From Octadecabacter sp. (GTDB lineage Bacteria > Pseudomonadota > Alphaproteobacteria > Rhodobacterales > Rhodobacteraceae), in the NCBI GenBank assembly GCA_018608045.1, contig JABBAI010000091.1:1-64000 (forward strand): DNA of 64,000 nucleotides, read 5' to 3'. Positions 1-9,796 of the stretch are shown piece after piece. Below the pieces are notes generated by a model, which worked only from the letters and a program-made list of their open reading frames with translations, was not told the DNA's origin and searched no databases. Every line of letters starts with the position of its first letter. Position 1 is the first letter of the stretch. The translations under genes and the position numbers were made by a program.

Positions 1-51
1 GTCAGGCTCATAACCTGAAGGTCGTAGGTTCAAATCCTACTCCCGCAACCA
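1..51 (+). tRNA. tRNA-Met, initiator-like (5' truncated by window edge)
   Basis: Anticodon stem-loop TCAGG-CTCATAA-CCTGA (CAT anticodon), T-arm GGTTCAAATCC, encoded CCA end; matches the alphaproteobacterial fMet pattern. Confidence 0.85.
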
Positions 52-59
52 AGTACACG

Positions 60-82
60 CCGCCCTTTGGGGCGGTTTTTTG
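60..82 (+). terminator. Rho-independent terminator after tRNA
   Basis: CCGCCC-TTTG-GGGCGG followed by TTTTTT. Confidence 0.85.
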
Positions 83-159
83 TTTTGAACGATCATTTTC
101 GCCCAATCTTCACCTTTCCCTGTGCACGTTCTACTGTGCCGATCAAAGGACGTACCCAC

Positions 160-1089
160 ATGACCAATATTGTTGAAGTTCGCAACCTCACAAAACGCTA
201 TGATGGCGGCTTTGAGGCGCTGAAATCAGTCGATCTTGATATTGCTGAGGGTGAAATCATTGCTCTGTTGGGGCCAAATGGAGCGGGGAAGACTACGCTT
301 ATTTCTACGATTTGCGGAATTACGCGCGCCACTGATGGGGCTGTGATGATTGGCGGGCATGATAACGTCTCCGATTTTCGCGCCGCGCGCAATTTGATCG
401 GCCTTGTCCCCCAAGAAATCAATCTTGAGCCCTTCGAAAAGGTCATCAGCACCGTCAGGTTTTCGCGCGGATTGTTTGGTAAGGCGCCCAATGACGCCTA
501 CCTCGAAAAGATCCTTCGCTCCCTATCGCTGTGGGACAAAAAAGACTCCAAGATCATGGCTTTGTCTGGCGGGATGAAACGTCGTGTCCTGATTGCCAAA
601 GCGTTGTCGCACGAACCTCGCGTTTTGTTTCTTGATGAACCGACCGCTGGCGTTGATGTCGAACTTCGCAAAGACATGTGGGAGGTCGTTGCCAAGCTAA
701 AGGAAGATGGCGTTACGATCATCCTCACGACCCACTACATCGAAGAAGCTGAGGCTATTGCAGACCGCATCGGTGTGATTGCAAAAGGTGAAATCTTGCT
801 GGTTGAAAACAAAGCCGACCTTATGACGCGCATGGGCCAAAAGACGCTGAAGATCGAATTGGCGACCCCTATTACAGACATACCTACCTCCCTCGGCGCA
901 TACCACCTCGCGATTGAAGGGGATGGTTTGCTGTATTCATATGACACCAAGACCGATCGAACGGGCATCACTGGACTTCTGTCTGACCTTCAAAAGGCAG
1001 GTCTGAAAATGACCGATCTACAAACACGCCAGTCGAGCCTTGAGGAAATTTTCGTATCTCTAGTATCTGAAAAGGAGGGCGTTGCATGA
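160..1089 (+). CDS. ABC transporter ATP-binding protein (ABC-2 type exporter)
   Basis: Walker [10 protein letters not shown], signature LSGGMKRR, Walker [11 protein letters not shown]; start chosen at ATG 160 ([10 protein letters not shown]) rather than the ORF start inside the terminator. Confidence 0.93.
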   Translation: MTNIVEVRNLTKRYDGGFEALKSVDLDIAEGEIIALLGPNGAGKTTLISTICGITRATDGAVMIGGHDNVSDFRAARNLIGLVPQEINLEPFEKVISTVRFSRGLFGKAPNDAYLEKILRSLSLWDKKDSKIMALSGGMKRRVLIAKALSHEPRVLFLDEPTAGVDVELRKDMWEVVAKLKEDGVTIILTTHYIEEAEAIADRIGVIAKGEILLVENKADLMTRMGQKTLKIELATPITDIPTSLGAYHLAIEGDGLLYSYDTKTDRTGITGLLSDLQKAGLKMTDLQTRQSSLEEIFVSLVSEKEGVA

Positions 1090-1847
1090 ATTTCCAAGCT
1101 ATACGGTCCATCTATATCTTTGAAATGGCACGCTTTTTTCGAACGCTTATGCAAAGTTTTCTCAGCCCTGTTTTGTCCACGGCGTTGTATTTCGTGGTCT
1201 TTGGTGCTGCAATCGGCAGCCGGATGCAGGACGTCGAAGGCGTTAGCTACGCCGCTTTTATCGTCCCCGGACTGATCATGCTTAGCGTCATGACCCAAGC
1301 CACCGCAAACGCATCATTCGGCATCTATTTTCCGAAGTTCATCGGCACAATCTACGAACTTCTCTCCGCACCCGTGTCCTTCCTTGAAATCACAATCGGC
1401 TATGTGGGGGCGGCGGCAACCAAGGCGCTGTTCATCGGGGTCGTGATCCTTGGCACGTCCTTTCTGTTCGTCGATCTGAACATTGAACATCCCATAGCGA
1501 TGCTCGCCTTTCTTGTGCTCACCTGTCTGTCGTTCTCGCTCCTCGGGTTTATTATCGGCATCTGGGCGGGGAATTTCGAACAGCTGCAACTGATCCCATT
1601 GCTGATCATCACGCCGCTCGTCTTTCTTGGGGGGTCGTTCTACTCCGTGTCTATGCTCCCCCCGATTTGGCAGACGATCACGATGTTTAATCCAGTGGTT
1701 TACCTGATCTCGGGCTTCCGTTGGTCCTTCTTTGGGACGGCGGATGTGCCCATCGGGATCAGCCTTGTCGCGATTACAGTCTTTACCAGCCTATGCTTAG
1801 CCGTCATCGCCTGGATTTTTCGGACGGGCTGGCGCATTCGCCAGTGA
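1086..1847 (+). CDS. ABC-2 type transporter permease
   Basis: ATGA overlap with ATPase gene; polytopic membrane protein with ABC-2 permease character. Confidence 0.9.
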   Translation: MNFQAIRSIYIFEMARFFRTLMQSFLSPVLSTALYFVVFGAAIGSRMQDVEGVSYAAFIVPGLIMLSVMTQATANASFGIYFPKFIGTIYELLSAPVSFLEITIGYVGAAATKALFIGVVILGTSFLFVDLNIEHPIAMLAFLVLTCLSFSLLGFIIGIWAGNFEQLQLIPLLIITPLVFLGGSFYSVSMLPPIWQTITMFNPVVYLISGFRWSFFGTADVPIGISLVAITVFTSLCLAVIAWIFRTGWRIRQ

Positions 1848-1850
1848 TCG

Positions 1851-2681
1851 ATGGCCTTGTTTACCCCCCCATTGCGACCTAGATGGAAAGACATGAAACG
1901 CTGGATCCCATTTCTCAAGTCTGACCCGACGGTTGCTGTGATACGCCTGCAAGGTGCCATCGCGTCGTCTGGCCGTGCCCTCAATGATCGCGGTCTTGCC
2001 GCCAGCATTGAAAAGGCCTTCCATAGCAAACCCAAAGCTGTCGCACTTGAGATCAGTTCCCCCGGTGGGTCCCCCGTTCAATCGTCTTTGATCGCATCCC
2101 GCATCCGGCGTTTGGCGGACGAAAGGGACATTCCCGTGTACGCCTTTGTCGAAGATGTGGCCGCCTCTGGTGGGTACTGGCTCGCGACCGCCGCGGACGA
2201 AATTTACATTGATGCAGGGTCCATCATTGGCTCCATCGGGGTGATTTCTTCGGGCTTCGGTCTGACGGGGACCCTTGAAAAGGTCGGTGCTGAACGTCGT
2301 GTTTATACGGCGGGCACATCCAAAAGCATGCTGGACCCGTTTCAGAAAGAAAAACCCGCAGACGTGAAGCGCCTGAAAGGGCTGCTTGATGACATCCACA
2401 TCTTGTTCAAGGATCACGTCGCCGCGCGCCGCACAGGCAAATTGGCAGACCAAGATTTGTTCACTGGCGAAATCTGGGTTGGCCAGAAGTCCATTGATGT
2501 GGGCCTTGCAGATCAGATCGGCCACCTTGTTCCCACGATGAAGAATCTTTTTGGCGACAAAGTGAAATTCCGCCGCTTCGGGCAAAAGAAACCATTCCTC
2601 AGCCGTTTTGGTGCGCAGATTATTGATGACACTGTGGCCAGCATAGAAGAACGCGCGGCTTATGCGCGGTTTGGCCTTTAG
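1851..2681 (+). CDS. S49 family peptidase (SppA/SohB-like)
   Basis: SSPGGSPVQ, EDVAASGGYWLA (Ser) and SKSMLDPF (Lys) motifs. Confidence 0.9.
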   Translation: MALFTPPLRPRWKDMKRWIPFLKSDPTVAVIRLQGAIASSGRALNDRGLAASIEKAFHSKPKAVALEISSPGGSPVQSSLIASRIRRLADERDIPVYAFVEDVAASGGYWLATAADEIYIDAGSIIGSIGVISSGFGLTGTLEKVGAERRVYTAGTSKSMLDPFQKEKPADVKRLKGLLDDIHILFKDHVAARRTGKLADQDLFTGEIWVGQKSIDVGLADQIGHLVPTMKNLFGDKVKFRRFGQKKPFLSRFGAQIIDDTVASIEERAAYARFGL

Positions 2682-2843
2682 ATGATTTTCAAGATTGTTT
2701 CGCTGTTTCTGGTCGGCATGGTCATCTTGGGCATGATTGGTAAACTCAAGGTGCCGGGCCTGAAACAGATTACGGATGCGAAATGTCGCCGCTGTGGGAA
2801 ATTCACATTCGGTAAAAACTGTGACTGTAAGGGACGAACTTAA
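2682..2843 (+). CDS. Small membrane protein with CxxC...CxC zinc-ribbon-like tail (53 aa)
   Basis: Manual translation MIFKIVSLFLVGMVILGMIGKLKVPGLKQITDAKCRRCGKFTFGKNCDCKGRT*; fills the gap exactly between sppA-like and antiporter genes. Confidence 0.75.
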   Translation: MIFKIVSLFLVGMVILGMIGKLKVPGLKQITDAKCRRCGKFTFGKNCDCKGRT

Positions 2844-3827
2844 ATGCTCGATTGGCTGTCATTGCCCTCCGGTCCGCTGACCGACTGGATCTATACAGTT
2901 GTCGGCCTTGTTCTGCTGCTCCTTGCGGGGGATAGCCTGGTTAAGGGGGCCGTGAACCTGTCGTTGCGCCTTGGCGTTCCTGCGTTGATCGTGTCCCTCA
3001 CGATTGTGGCCTTTGGGACCTCTGCGCCTGAGCTGTTGATTTCTGTTCAGGCGATCTGGGACGGCGTGCCTGATCTTGCCCTTGGTAATGTGGTTGGGTC
3101 CAATACGGCGAACGTGCTGCTGGTCCTTGGCATCCCCGCATTGATGGCCGTGATGCACACAAGCACCTGTGACACCCGTACCAGTTACCTTCAGATGATG
3201 GCGGGAACGCTGTTGTTCATTGGTCTGGCCTACCGCAGCAAATTTGATTGGCTGTCGGGCATCGTATTGCTGACCGCTTTGGCCGCAATTTTGATCCATG
3301 CGGCGATTAGCGCGAACCGTCACCGCAAGGCCGGCATAGCCGTTGAAGATGATCTTGAAGATCTTGAAGGTGCAGACCCTGATTTGCCATGGCCCAAGAT
3401 TATTCTGTTCCTTGTGTTGGGTCTGATTGGTCTGCCGTTTGGTGCGTCCCTGCTTGTGGATGGTGCGTCCAACATTGCGCGCGATTACGCCATTTCTGAT
3501 GCGGTGATCGGGCTGACGCTGGTGGCAATTGGAACGTCCCTTCCTGAACTCGCGACGACCATTATGGCGGCGCTGCGCAAGCAGGCTGACGTTGTGCTGG
3601 GCTCGGTGATCGGGTCGAACTTGTTTAACCTGCTTGGCATCATCGGTGTCGCGTCCCTTGTCGGAACGATTCCTGTGAACCCGACATTCTTTGCCTTTGA
3701 TTTCTGGGTCATGCTGGGCACATCGGTTTTGTTGATCCCTTTCGTGTTTATGAAAATGGATTTGACCCGCATTTGGGGCGTCATTCTGTCCGCCCTATAC
3801 CTCGGCTATCTGTACGTGGTGCTGTGA
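2844..3827 (+). CDS. Calcium/sodium antiporter (CaCA family)
   Basis: Two internal repeats: GTSAPELL/GNVVGSNTAN and GTSLPELATT/GSVIGSNLFN. Confidence 0.92.
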   Translation: MLDWLSLPSGPLTDWIYTVVGLVLLLLAGDSLVKGAVNLSLRLGVPALIVSLTIVAFGTSAPELLISVQAIWDGVPDLALGNVVGSNTANVLLVLGIPALMAVMHTSTCDTRTSYLQMMAGTLLFIGLAYRSKFDWLSGIVLLTALAAILIHAAISANRHRKAGIAVEDDLEDLEGADPDLPWPKIILFLVLGLIGLPFGASLLVDGASNIARDYAISDAVIGLTLVAIGTSLPELATTIMAALRKQADVVLGSVIGSNLFNLLGIIGVASLVGTIPVNPTFFAFDFWVMLGTSVLLIPFVFMKMDLTRIWGVILSALYLGYLYVVL

Positions 3828-4597
3828 TGGCGGCGGCGCTGGTCACTGGGGGTGCGGCGCGTTTGGGTCGTGCAATGGCGTTGTATTTGGCGGGCCGCGG
3901 GTACGCTGTCGCAGTGCATTACAATTCCAACAAAGACGCGGCTGAGGCTGTCGCCGCTGAGTGCGGGAATGGGTCCATCGCCATCCAAGCGGATCTGCTG
4001 GATGAGGCGCAGACACACGCCCTGCTGCCCGACGCCGCACGCGCCCTTGGCCAGCCTATAACGGTGCTGGTGAACAACGCGTCGATCTTTGAATACGACA
4101 CAGTGCAAACCGCGACCAAGCAAAGCTGGGACCGTCATATCGGGTCCAACTTGCGTGCGCCTTTTGTGCTGACCCAAGCGCTTGCTGAACAGGCGCCTCC
4201 CGCAGATCTCGACGATATGGGGGAACCTGTCGCATCCAGCCTCGTGATCAATATGATTGATCAGCGTGTGCGCAAGCTGACGCCGGAATTCATGACCTAC
4301 ACGATTGCCAAGATGGGGCTTTGGGCGTTCACGCAAACCGCTGCGCAAGGGCTTGCACCACACGTGCGCGTCAACGCGATTGGGCCCGGTCCGACGTTGC
4401 AGGGTGCGCGTCAGTCTGAAAACCATTTTCAGCGACAGCGTGAAAGCACGGTCCTCAATCGTGGTGCAAATCCGTCTGACATAACGGCCGCGCTGGGGTA
4501 CTTCATCGATGCCAAGGCGGTCACAGGGCAGCTTTTGTGCGTGGACGGTGGCCAACATCTTGGCTGGCAAACCCCCGATGTTCTGGGTGTCGAATAG
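3827..4597 (+). CDS. SDR family oxidoreductase (pteridine-reductase/FolM-like)
   Basis: TGGAARLGRA Rossmann motif, NNAS, YxxxK (YTIAK); ATG overlaps upstream stop. Confidence 0.85.
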   Translation: MAAALVTGGAARLGRAMALYLAGRGYAVAVHYNSNKDAAEAVAAECGNGSIAIQADLLDEAQTHALLPDAARALGQPITVLVNNASIFEYDTVQTATKQSWDRHIGSNLRAPFVLTQALAEQAPPADLDDMGEPVASSLVINMIDQRVRKLTPEFMTYTIAKMGLWAFTQTAAQGLAPHVRVNAIGPGPTLQGARQSENHFQRQRESTVLNRGANPSDITAALGYFIDAKAVTGQLLCVDGGQHLGWQTPDVLGVE

Positions 4598-4734
4598 GCC
4601 TGATACGTTTCTATCAACCAAAGTTGTGCACTGCCCCCTACGTCAGGTCACATTCTGTTTACATTTCTTTAACGTTTTCAGGCGCTTGCTCTGTGGGTTA
4701 GAAAATATGTTAAAATTTCAATCGATTATGACGG

Positions 4735-4751
4735 TGCCTAATTTTTAGGCA
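4735..4751. repeat. Perfect inverted repeat TGCCTAA-TTT-TTAGGCA
   Basis: Read directly in the AT-rich intergenic region upstream of uvrC. Confidence 0.8.
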
Positions 4752-4812
4752 ATCCCTAGAAGTGTTAATAAAACAAAGGTTTTTTCGCACTCCCGCTGTT
4801 TTGCCCACGAGG

Positions 4813-4821
4813 TTATCCACA
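4813..4821 (+). promoter_or_regulatory. DnaA-box-like 9-mer TTATCCACA
   Basis: Exact match to consensus TTATNCACA in an AT-rich spacer. Confidence 0.45.
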
Positions 4822-4897
4822 GTTTTAGTGGGTATGTTTCCTCTTGATTGGGCCGCTTTGCCATTGCAGCGCGCGACGGGAATCATAGGTTAGACGC

Positions 4898-6763
4898 ATG
4901 AGCACCCAAACCAGCGATATCAAAACCGGACACGACGTGATCCAAGGCTATCTTCGCACGCTTGATGGATCGCCCGGGGTGTACCGGATGCTCGATTCTG
5001 AAAGCCGTGTTTTGTATGTCGGCAAGGCGCGCAGTCTGAAGAACCGTGTCAGCAATTACGCCCGCCCGGCGGGACATTCCGCGCGGATCGCCACGATGAT
5101 CAGCCACACCGCGTCGATGATGTTCCTGACGACCAATACCGAGACCGAGGCGCTGCTGCTTGAACAAAACCTGATCAAGCAGCTGAAACCCAAATACAAC
5201 GTGCTGCTGCGCGACGATAAATCCTTTCCTAATATCCTGATTTCAGGGGATCATGATTTTCCGCGCATCGAAAAGCATCGCGGTGCGAAAAAGAAGACGG
5301 GCACCTATTTTGGACCCTTCGCCAGCGCGGGGGCTGTGAACCGCACGCTGAATACATTGCAGCGCGCGTTCCTTTTGCGAAATTGCAGCGATAGCGAATA
5401 TGAAAGCCGCACGCGTCCGTGCCTGCAACACCAGATCAAACGCTGCTCTGCGCCGTGTGTCGGCAAGATCGCGCAAGATGACTATAAGCAGCTGGTCAAA
5501 GATGCGGAACGGTTCCTGACGGGTAAATCGACAGAGATGCAGTCGACCTTAGCTGCGCGGATGAACCAAGCCTCTGAGGAGATGGAGTTTGAAAAGGCCG
5601 CTGCGCTGCGCGATCGCATCAAGGCGCTGACCCAAGTGCAAACCGCCCAAGGCATCAACCCGCAAAACACCAACGAGGCGGATGTGATTGCCCTTCACCG
5701 CGACGGTGGGCAGGCCTGCGTGCAGGTATTTTTCATTCGTGCCAACCAGAACTGGGGCAACCGCGATTATTACCCTCGTGTGTCTGGCGATGAAGATGCG
5801 ACCGAGGTTATGCAAGCGTTCGTCGGACAGTTTTACAGCGACCGTGAACCGGCTAAGATGTTGCTGTTGTCCCATGGCCTCGATGATGAGGATCTGGTTA
5901 CGCAAGCGCTGAGCGAAAAGGCAGGCCGCAAGGTTGAAATCCTCGTGCCGCAACGTGGCGAAAAGGCGGAGCTCGTGTCCGGTGCGGCGCGCAATGCCCG
6001 CGAAAGTCTGGGGCGTAAGATGTCCGAAACCGCGACGCAAGGACGTTTGCTGCGTGGCCTGAAAGACGCTTTTGCCCTCAAAGACGTGCCCCAACGGGTT
6101 GAGGTTTACGATAACTCACACATCCAAGGTGCGTTCGCTGTTGGCGCGATGATTGTCGCGGGCCCCGACGGGTTCGACAAAAACCAGTATCGCAAATTCA
6201 ACATCAAGGGTGATGATCTCACCCCCGGTGATGACTTCGGGATGATGAAAGAAGTCCTGACGCGGCGGTTCAAGCGGTTGCTGAAAGAAGATCCTGACCG
6301 TCAGCTTGGTACTTGGCCGGGTTTGTTGCTGATTGATGGCGGTGCTGGGCAGGTCAGCGCTGTACGCGAAATCATGTCCGATCTTGGTGTCGGTGATGTG
6401 CCCATGGTCGGTGTCGCGAAAGGATTAGATCGCGATCACGGCAAAGAAGAATTTCACCGCACGGGTAAGCCGGTGTTCGCGTTGCAGCGCAATGATCCGG
6501 TGCTGTATTTCGTACAACGCATGCGAGACGAGGCGCACCGCTTCGCCATCGGAACCCACCGCGCCAAACGGTCAAAGGCGATTGGTGCCACGCCGTTGGA
6601 TGATGTCCCGGGCGTCGGCGCCACGCGCAAACGCGCATTGTTGCAGCACTTTGGGTCTGCCAAAGCAGTGGGGCGTGCAGCGTTGGCTGATCTAAAAGCG
6701 GTTGATGGTATTTCGGACGCTATGGCCGAAACGATCCACGGATATTTCAATGAAAAAGGGTAA
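4898..6763 (+). CDS. uvrC: Excinuclease ABC subunit C
   Basis: GIY-YIG-like N-terminus ([15 protein letters not shown]), UVR motif, DNSHIQG, C-terminal HhH. Confidence 0.97.
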   Translation: MSTQTSDIKTGHDVIQGYLRTLDGSPGVYRMLDSESRVLYVGKARSLKNRVSNYARPAGHSARIATMISHTASMMFLTTNTETEALLLEQNLIKQLKPKYNVLLRDDKSFPNILISGDHDFPRIEKHRGAKKKTGTYFGPFASAGAVNRTLNTLQRAFLLRNCSDSEYESRTRPCLQHQIKRCSAPCVGKIAQDDYKQLVKDAERFLTGKSTEMQSTLAARMNQASEEMEFEKAAALRDRIKALTQVQTAQGINPQNTNEADVIALHRDGGQACVQVFFIRANQNWGNRDYYPRVSGDEDATEVMQAFVGQFYSDREPAKMLLLSHGLDDEDLVTQALSEKAGRKVEILVPQRGEKAELVSGAARNARESLGRKMSETATQGRLLRGLKDAFALKDVPQRVEVYDNSHIQGAFAVGAMIVAGPDGFDKNQYRKFNIKGDDLTPGDDFGMMKEVLTRRFKRLLKEDPDRQLGTWPGLLLIDGGAGQVSAVREIMSDLGVGDVPMVGVAKGLDRDHGKEEFHRTGKPVFALQRNDPVLYFVQRMRDEAHRFAIGTHRAKRSKAIGATPLDDVPGVGATRKRALLQHFGSAKAVGRAALADLKAVDGISDAMAETIHGYFNEKG

Positions 6764-6812
6764 CGTCGCGCTGGCAGTGGTGCGTGGCGATGAATGGGCA
6801 TAGATACAACGT

Positions 6813-7475
6813 ATGACGTGGAACATCCCAAATATCCTGACGCTGTTGCGTCTTTTAGCGGCCCCTGGCGTCGCGATCATGTTTTTGTATTTTGCGCGCC
6901 CTTGGGCAGATTGGTTCGCGCTGGTTTTGTTCGTGGTGGCCGCGACGACCGACTGGGTGGACGGCTACCTTGCACGGGCGTGGAACCAGCAGACTAAATT
7001 TGGCGCGATGCTGGACCCGATTGCAGACAAAGCGATGGTGGTTATTGCGCTGCTGGTGATTTGCGGGTTTTCAGGGATGGATCCTTGGATTTTGCTTCCG
7101 GCGGTCTTGATCATGTTCCGTGAAACTTTCGTGTCTGGCCTGCGTGAATTCTTGGGCGATACGGCGGACACACTTAAGGTCACGCCGCTCGCGAAATGGA
7201 AAACCGCCGCCCAGATGACAGCGATTGCCGTGTTGTTTTCAACCGGTGCCTTCGAGACGTATTTCAATATGTCGGTTGAGGGCATGGATGACACAACGAT
7301 CGAAGCCGTCTTCGCCGGTGACCTCCCCGATGAGGGTGGGATCGTGTGGAAATTTTATGGCACCATGTATTCTTGGTGGATCGGCATCACGCTGTTGTGG
7401 ATTTCTATGGCCTTAACAGTGATTACGGGTGCGGATTATTTACGCAAGGCCGCGCCGTTTCTAAAGGAAGACTGA
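6813..7475 (+). CDS. pgsA: CDP-diacylglycerol--glycerol-3-phosphate 3-phosphatidyltransferase
   Basis: CDP-alcohol phosphotransferase motif DGYLARAWNQQTKFGAMLDPIADK. Confidence 0.95.
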   Translation: MTWNIPNILTLLRLLAAPGVAIMFLYFARPWADWFALVLFVVAATTDWVDGYLARAWNQQTKFGAMLDPIADKAMVVIALLVICGFSGMDPWILLPAVLIMFRETFVSGLREFLGDTADTLKVTPLAKWKTAAQMTAIAVLFSTGAFETYFNMSVEGMDDTTIEAVFAGDLPDEGGIVWKFYGTMYSWWIGITLLWISMALTVITGADYLRKAAPFLKED

Positions 7476-7720
7476 TGCAGGTTCTGTATTTTGCATGGGT
7501 GCGTGAACGCATCGGATTGCCCCGCGAAGAAATCGAAACAACCGCTGAAACCGTGAATGATCTTATTGCGGAATTGCGGACCCGCGAAGCGCGCTATGAC
7601 ATGGCCTTTGCAGACACCACAGCGTTGCGGGTCGCCTTGGATCAAGAATTGTCCGAATTTGACGCCCCTCTTAAAGGTGTGCGTGAAGTGGCGTTTTTCC
7701 CGCCCATGACAGGTGGCTGA
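7475..7720 (+). CDS. moaD: Molybdopterin synthase small subunit
   Basis: MQVLYFAWVRERIG..., C-terminal GG; ATG overlaps pgsA stop. Confidence 0.93.
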   Translation: MQVLYFAWVRERIGLPREEIETTAETVNDLIAELRTREARYDMAFADTTALRVALDQELSEFDAPLKGVREVAFFPPMTGG

Positions 7721-8158
7721 ATGATCCGTGTGCAGGCCATGCCGTTTGATTCGGGCGGTGAATTGAATATCTTTTCTGCCAGCGTCGCAGGGGCGGGTGC
7801 TGTCGTCAGCTTTACAGGCCTTGTGCGGGATGTGTCTGGCGGGCTGTCGAGCATAGAAATTGAACACTACCCCGGCATGACCGAAAAGGCGCTAGGCGCG
7901 ATCCGCGCAGATGCCATGCAGCGCTGGGATCTTGCAGATGCGTTGATTATCCACCGCTTTGGCGCGCTTGATGTGGGCGAAACGATCATGATGGTGGCCA
8001 CTGCATCTCGCCACCGCAAAGATGCGTTCGAGGCAGCGGAGTTCTTGATGGATTACCTCAAGTCGCGGGCACCGTTCTGGAAACGCGAAGTGACGGCGGA
8101 CGGCGCGGATTGGGTGGCTTCTAGGGCTGAGGACGAGGACGCGCTGAAGCGGTGGTAA
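7721..8158 (+). CDS. moaE: Molybdopterin synthase catalytic subunit
   Basis: MoaE-like sequence incl. FTGLVRD, HYPGMTEKAL, PFWKRE; directly after moaD. Confidence 0.95.
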   Translation: MIRVQAMPFDSGGELNIFSASVAGAGAVVSFTGLVRDVSGGLSSIEIEHYPGMTEKALGAIRADAMQRWDLADALIIHRFGALDVGETIMMVATASRHRKDAFEAAEFLMDYLKSRAPFWKREVTADGADWVASRAEDEDALKRW

Positions 8159-8711
8159 GGGCGGCGCAGGTGCTGTGTTGGGGGCACGTTGTCAGGTGAT
8201 CGTTGACCAACCCGCAGGCCTCCATCCAAGCATAGACAATCGTCGGGCCGCAAAATTTGAATCCGCGTTTCTTGAGGTCTTTGGAAAATGCCAAAGACAG
8301 TTCTGTTGATGGGGGCACATCATCCAACGTCTTGAAATTTGTCTGCATAGGCGCGCCGCCGACCCAACCCCAGCAATACGACGAAAAATCCTCAATCTGA
8401 AGATAGGCCTGTGCGTTGCCGATGGTGGCTTGAATTTTTCCACGGTGACGAATGATACCTCCGTTTTGCAACAAGCGGATGACGTCATCTTCGCCCCATG
8501 TCGCGATTACGGCTGGATCGAACCCCTCAAAAGCAGCGCGGAAATTCTCGCGTTTTTTGAGGATTGTGATCCATGACAGCCCTGCCTGAAATCCGTCCAA
8601 TATCAACTTTTCCCACAGCGCGCGGCTGTCCCATTCTGGCACGCCCCATTCCGTGTCGTGGTAGTCAATATAAATGGGTTCAAGGCCGGTCCAGCCGCAG
8701 CGCTCTGACAT
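8121..8711 (-). CDS. tag: DNA-3-methyladenine glycosylase I
   Basis: MSERCGW...YHDTEWGVPEWD...LFEKLILDGFQAGLSW-like; 3' end overlaps convergent moaE. Confidence 0.93.
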   Translation of the reverse strand: MSERCGWTGLEPIYIDYHDTEWGVPEWDSRALWEKLILDGFQAGLSWITILKKRENFRAAFEGFDPAVIATWGEDDVIRLLQNGGIIRHRGKIQATIGNAQAYLQIEDFSSYCWGWVGGAPMQTNFKTLDDVPPSTELSLAFSKDLKKRGFKFCGPTIVYAWMEACGLVNDHLTTCPQHSTCAALTTASARPRPQP

Positions 8712-8775
8712 CGGGGTGTCCGTATAATGTCGTTCCAATTGAGTTCAAATCCAGCGTCTTTACCACCCCTTAAAG

Positions 8776-9615
8776 GTGTCCGTGCAAGATCGCTGGCGAA
8801 GGGACGTGGGAATGACATTGATGAAGCCGACAGACGCCTGGGATGACCAGACGCCGCGTGACCCGTTGGAATATGCGGTCAGCATGCGTGACAAGGACGT
8901 GTTGTCGATGGTGCGCACCGCGTTGGCCACCGACAATTGCAAACTGGCGATGCAGCCTGTGTGTGCCGCACAGAATGGATACCCGATTGCGTTTCATGAA
9001 TGTTTGATCCGCGTGATGGATGAAACAGGCCGCATCATCCCCGCCCGCCAGTTTGTCGGTGAGATCGCAGAAACAGGATTGGGGCGTGATATTGATGCGG
9101 CCAGTTTAAGACTGGCGTTTAGGCTACTTGAACAGCACCGTGATCTACGCCTGTCAGTGAACGTATCTGCGCGATCGTTGGGGGATGTCGCATGGCGTCG
9201 TGTGCTGGACGGTGAACTCGCCAATACATCCATGAATGTGGATCGCCTGATCCTTGAAATTGGGGAAAACAGTGCGATGCAACTGCCCGAAGTTGTGATC
9301 CGGTTTATGGAAGAAATGCAGCCCTATGGCCTTTCATTTGCTCTCGATGATTTCGGGGCAGGGATGACCGCCTTTCGCCACCTCAAGGGTTTCTTCTTTG
9401 ATCTGGTGAAGGTCGACAGCCACTTTACCAGAAACACCCACAACAACCCTGACAACCAAGTGCTCGCCGAAGCGTTGATAACCGTCGCGCATCAATTTGA
9501 AATGTTTGCTGTCGCCGAAGGAATCGAGTCCCAAGAGGAGGCTGATTTTCTAATTTCAATCGGGGCGGACTGCGTGCAGGGCTACCATTTTGGGGTCCCA
9601 AAATTCAATGTTTAA
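8776..9615 (+). CDS. Stand-alone EAL domain protein (c-di-GMP phosphodiesterase-like)
   Basis: HECLIR (EAL position), NVSARSL, LEIGE, ALDDFGAG, KVD, VAEGIES, QGYHFG. Confidence 0.88.
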   Translation: MSVQDRWRRDVGMTLMKPTDAWDDQTPRDPLEYAVSMRDKDVLSMVRTALATDNCKLAMQPVCAAQNGYPIAFHECLIRVMDETGRIIPARQFVGEIAETGLGRDIDAASLRLAFRLLEQHRDLRLSVNVSARSLGDVAWRRVLDGELANTSMNVDRLILEIGENSAMQLPEVVIRFMEEMQPYGLSFALDDFGAGMTAFRHLKGFFFDLVKVDSHFTRNTHNNPDNQVLAEALITVAHQFEMFAVAEGIESQEEADFLISIGADCVQGYHFGVPKFNV

Positions 9616-9796
9616 GCGCTAACGGCATCACAGCAAAGCCTTAAGCGGGTAAGTCGTGCGGCAGTGCAGCATTGCGGTTGTTGCCCCGACGTCATAAGAC
9701 AATGCGCAACGGCGGCTGAGGGTCCTGTTGCGTTTGTATGTCTTTTGGGGCTCTCTGTATTCGCCGAAAGGTCGGAACAATGAGAGGACTCACCCA

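Noticed and set aside
1-51. tRNA end as an integration site for a genomic island
   Set aside because: Downstream genes are a normal ABC exporter and housekeeping genes; no integrase or repeated tRNA 3' end was seen in the window.
1797-2585. 262-aa minus-strand ORF
   Set aside because: Antisense shadow of the S49 peptidase gene; no recognisable family motifs, while the sense frame has catalytic motifs.
3806-4621. 271-aa minus-strand ORF
   Set aside because: Antisense to the SDR gene, Arg/His-rich shadow translation.
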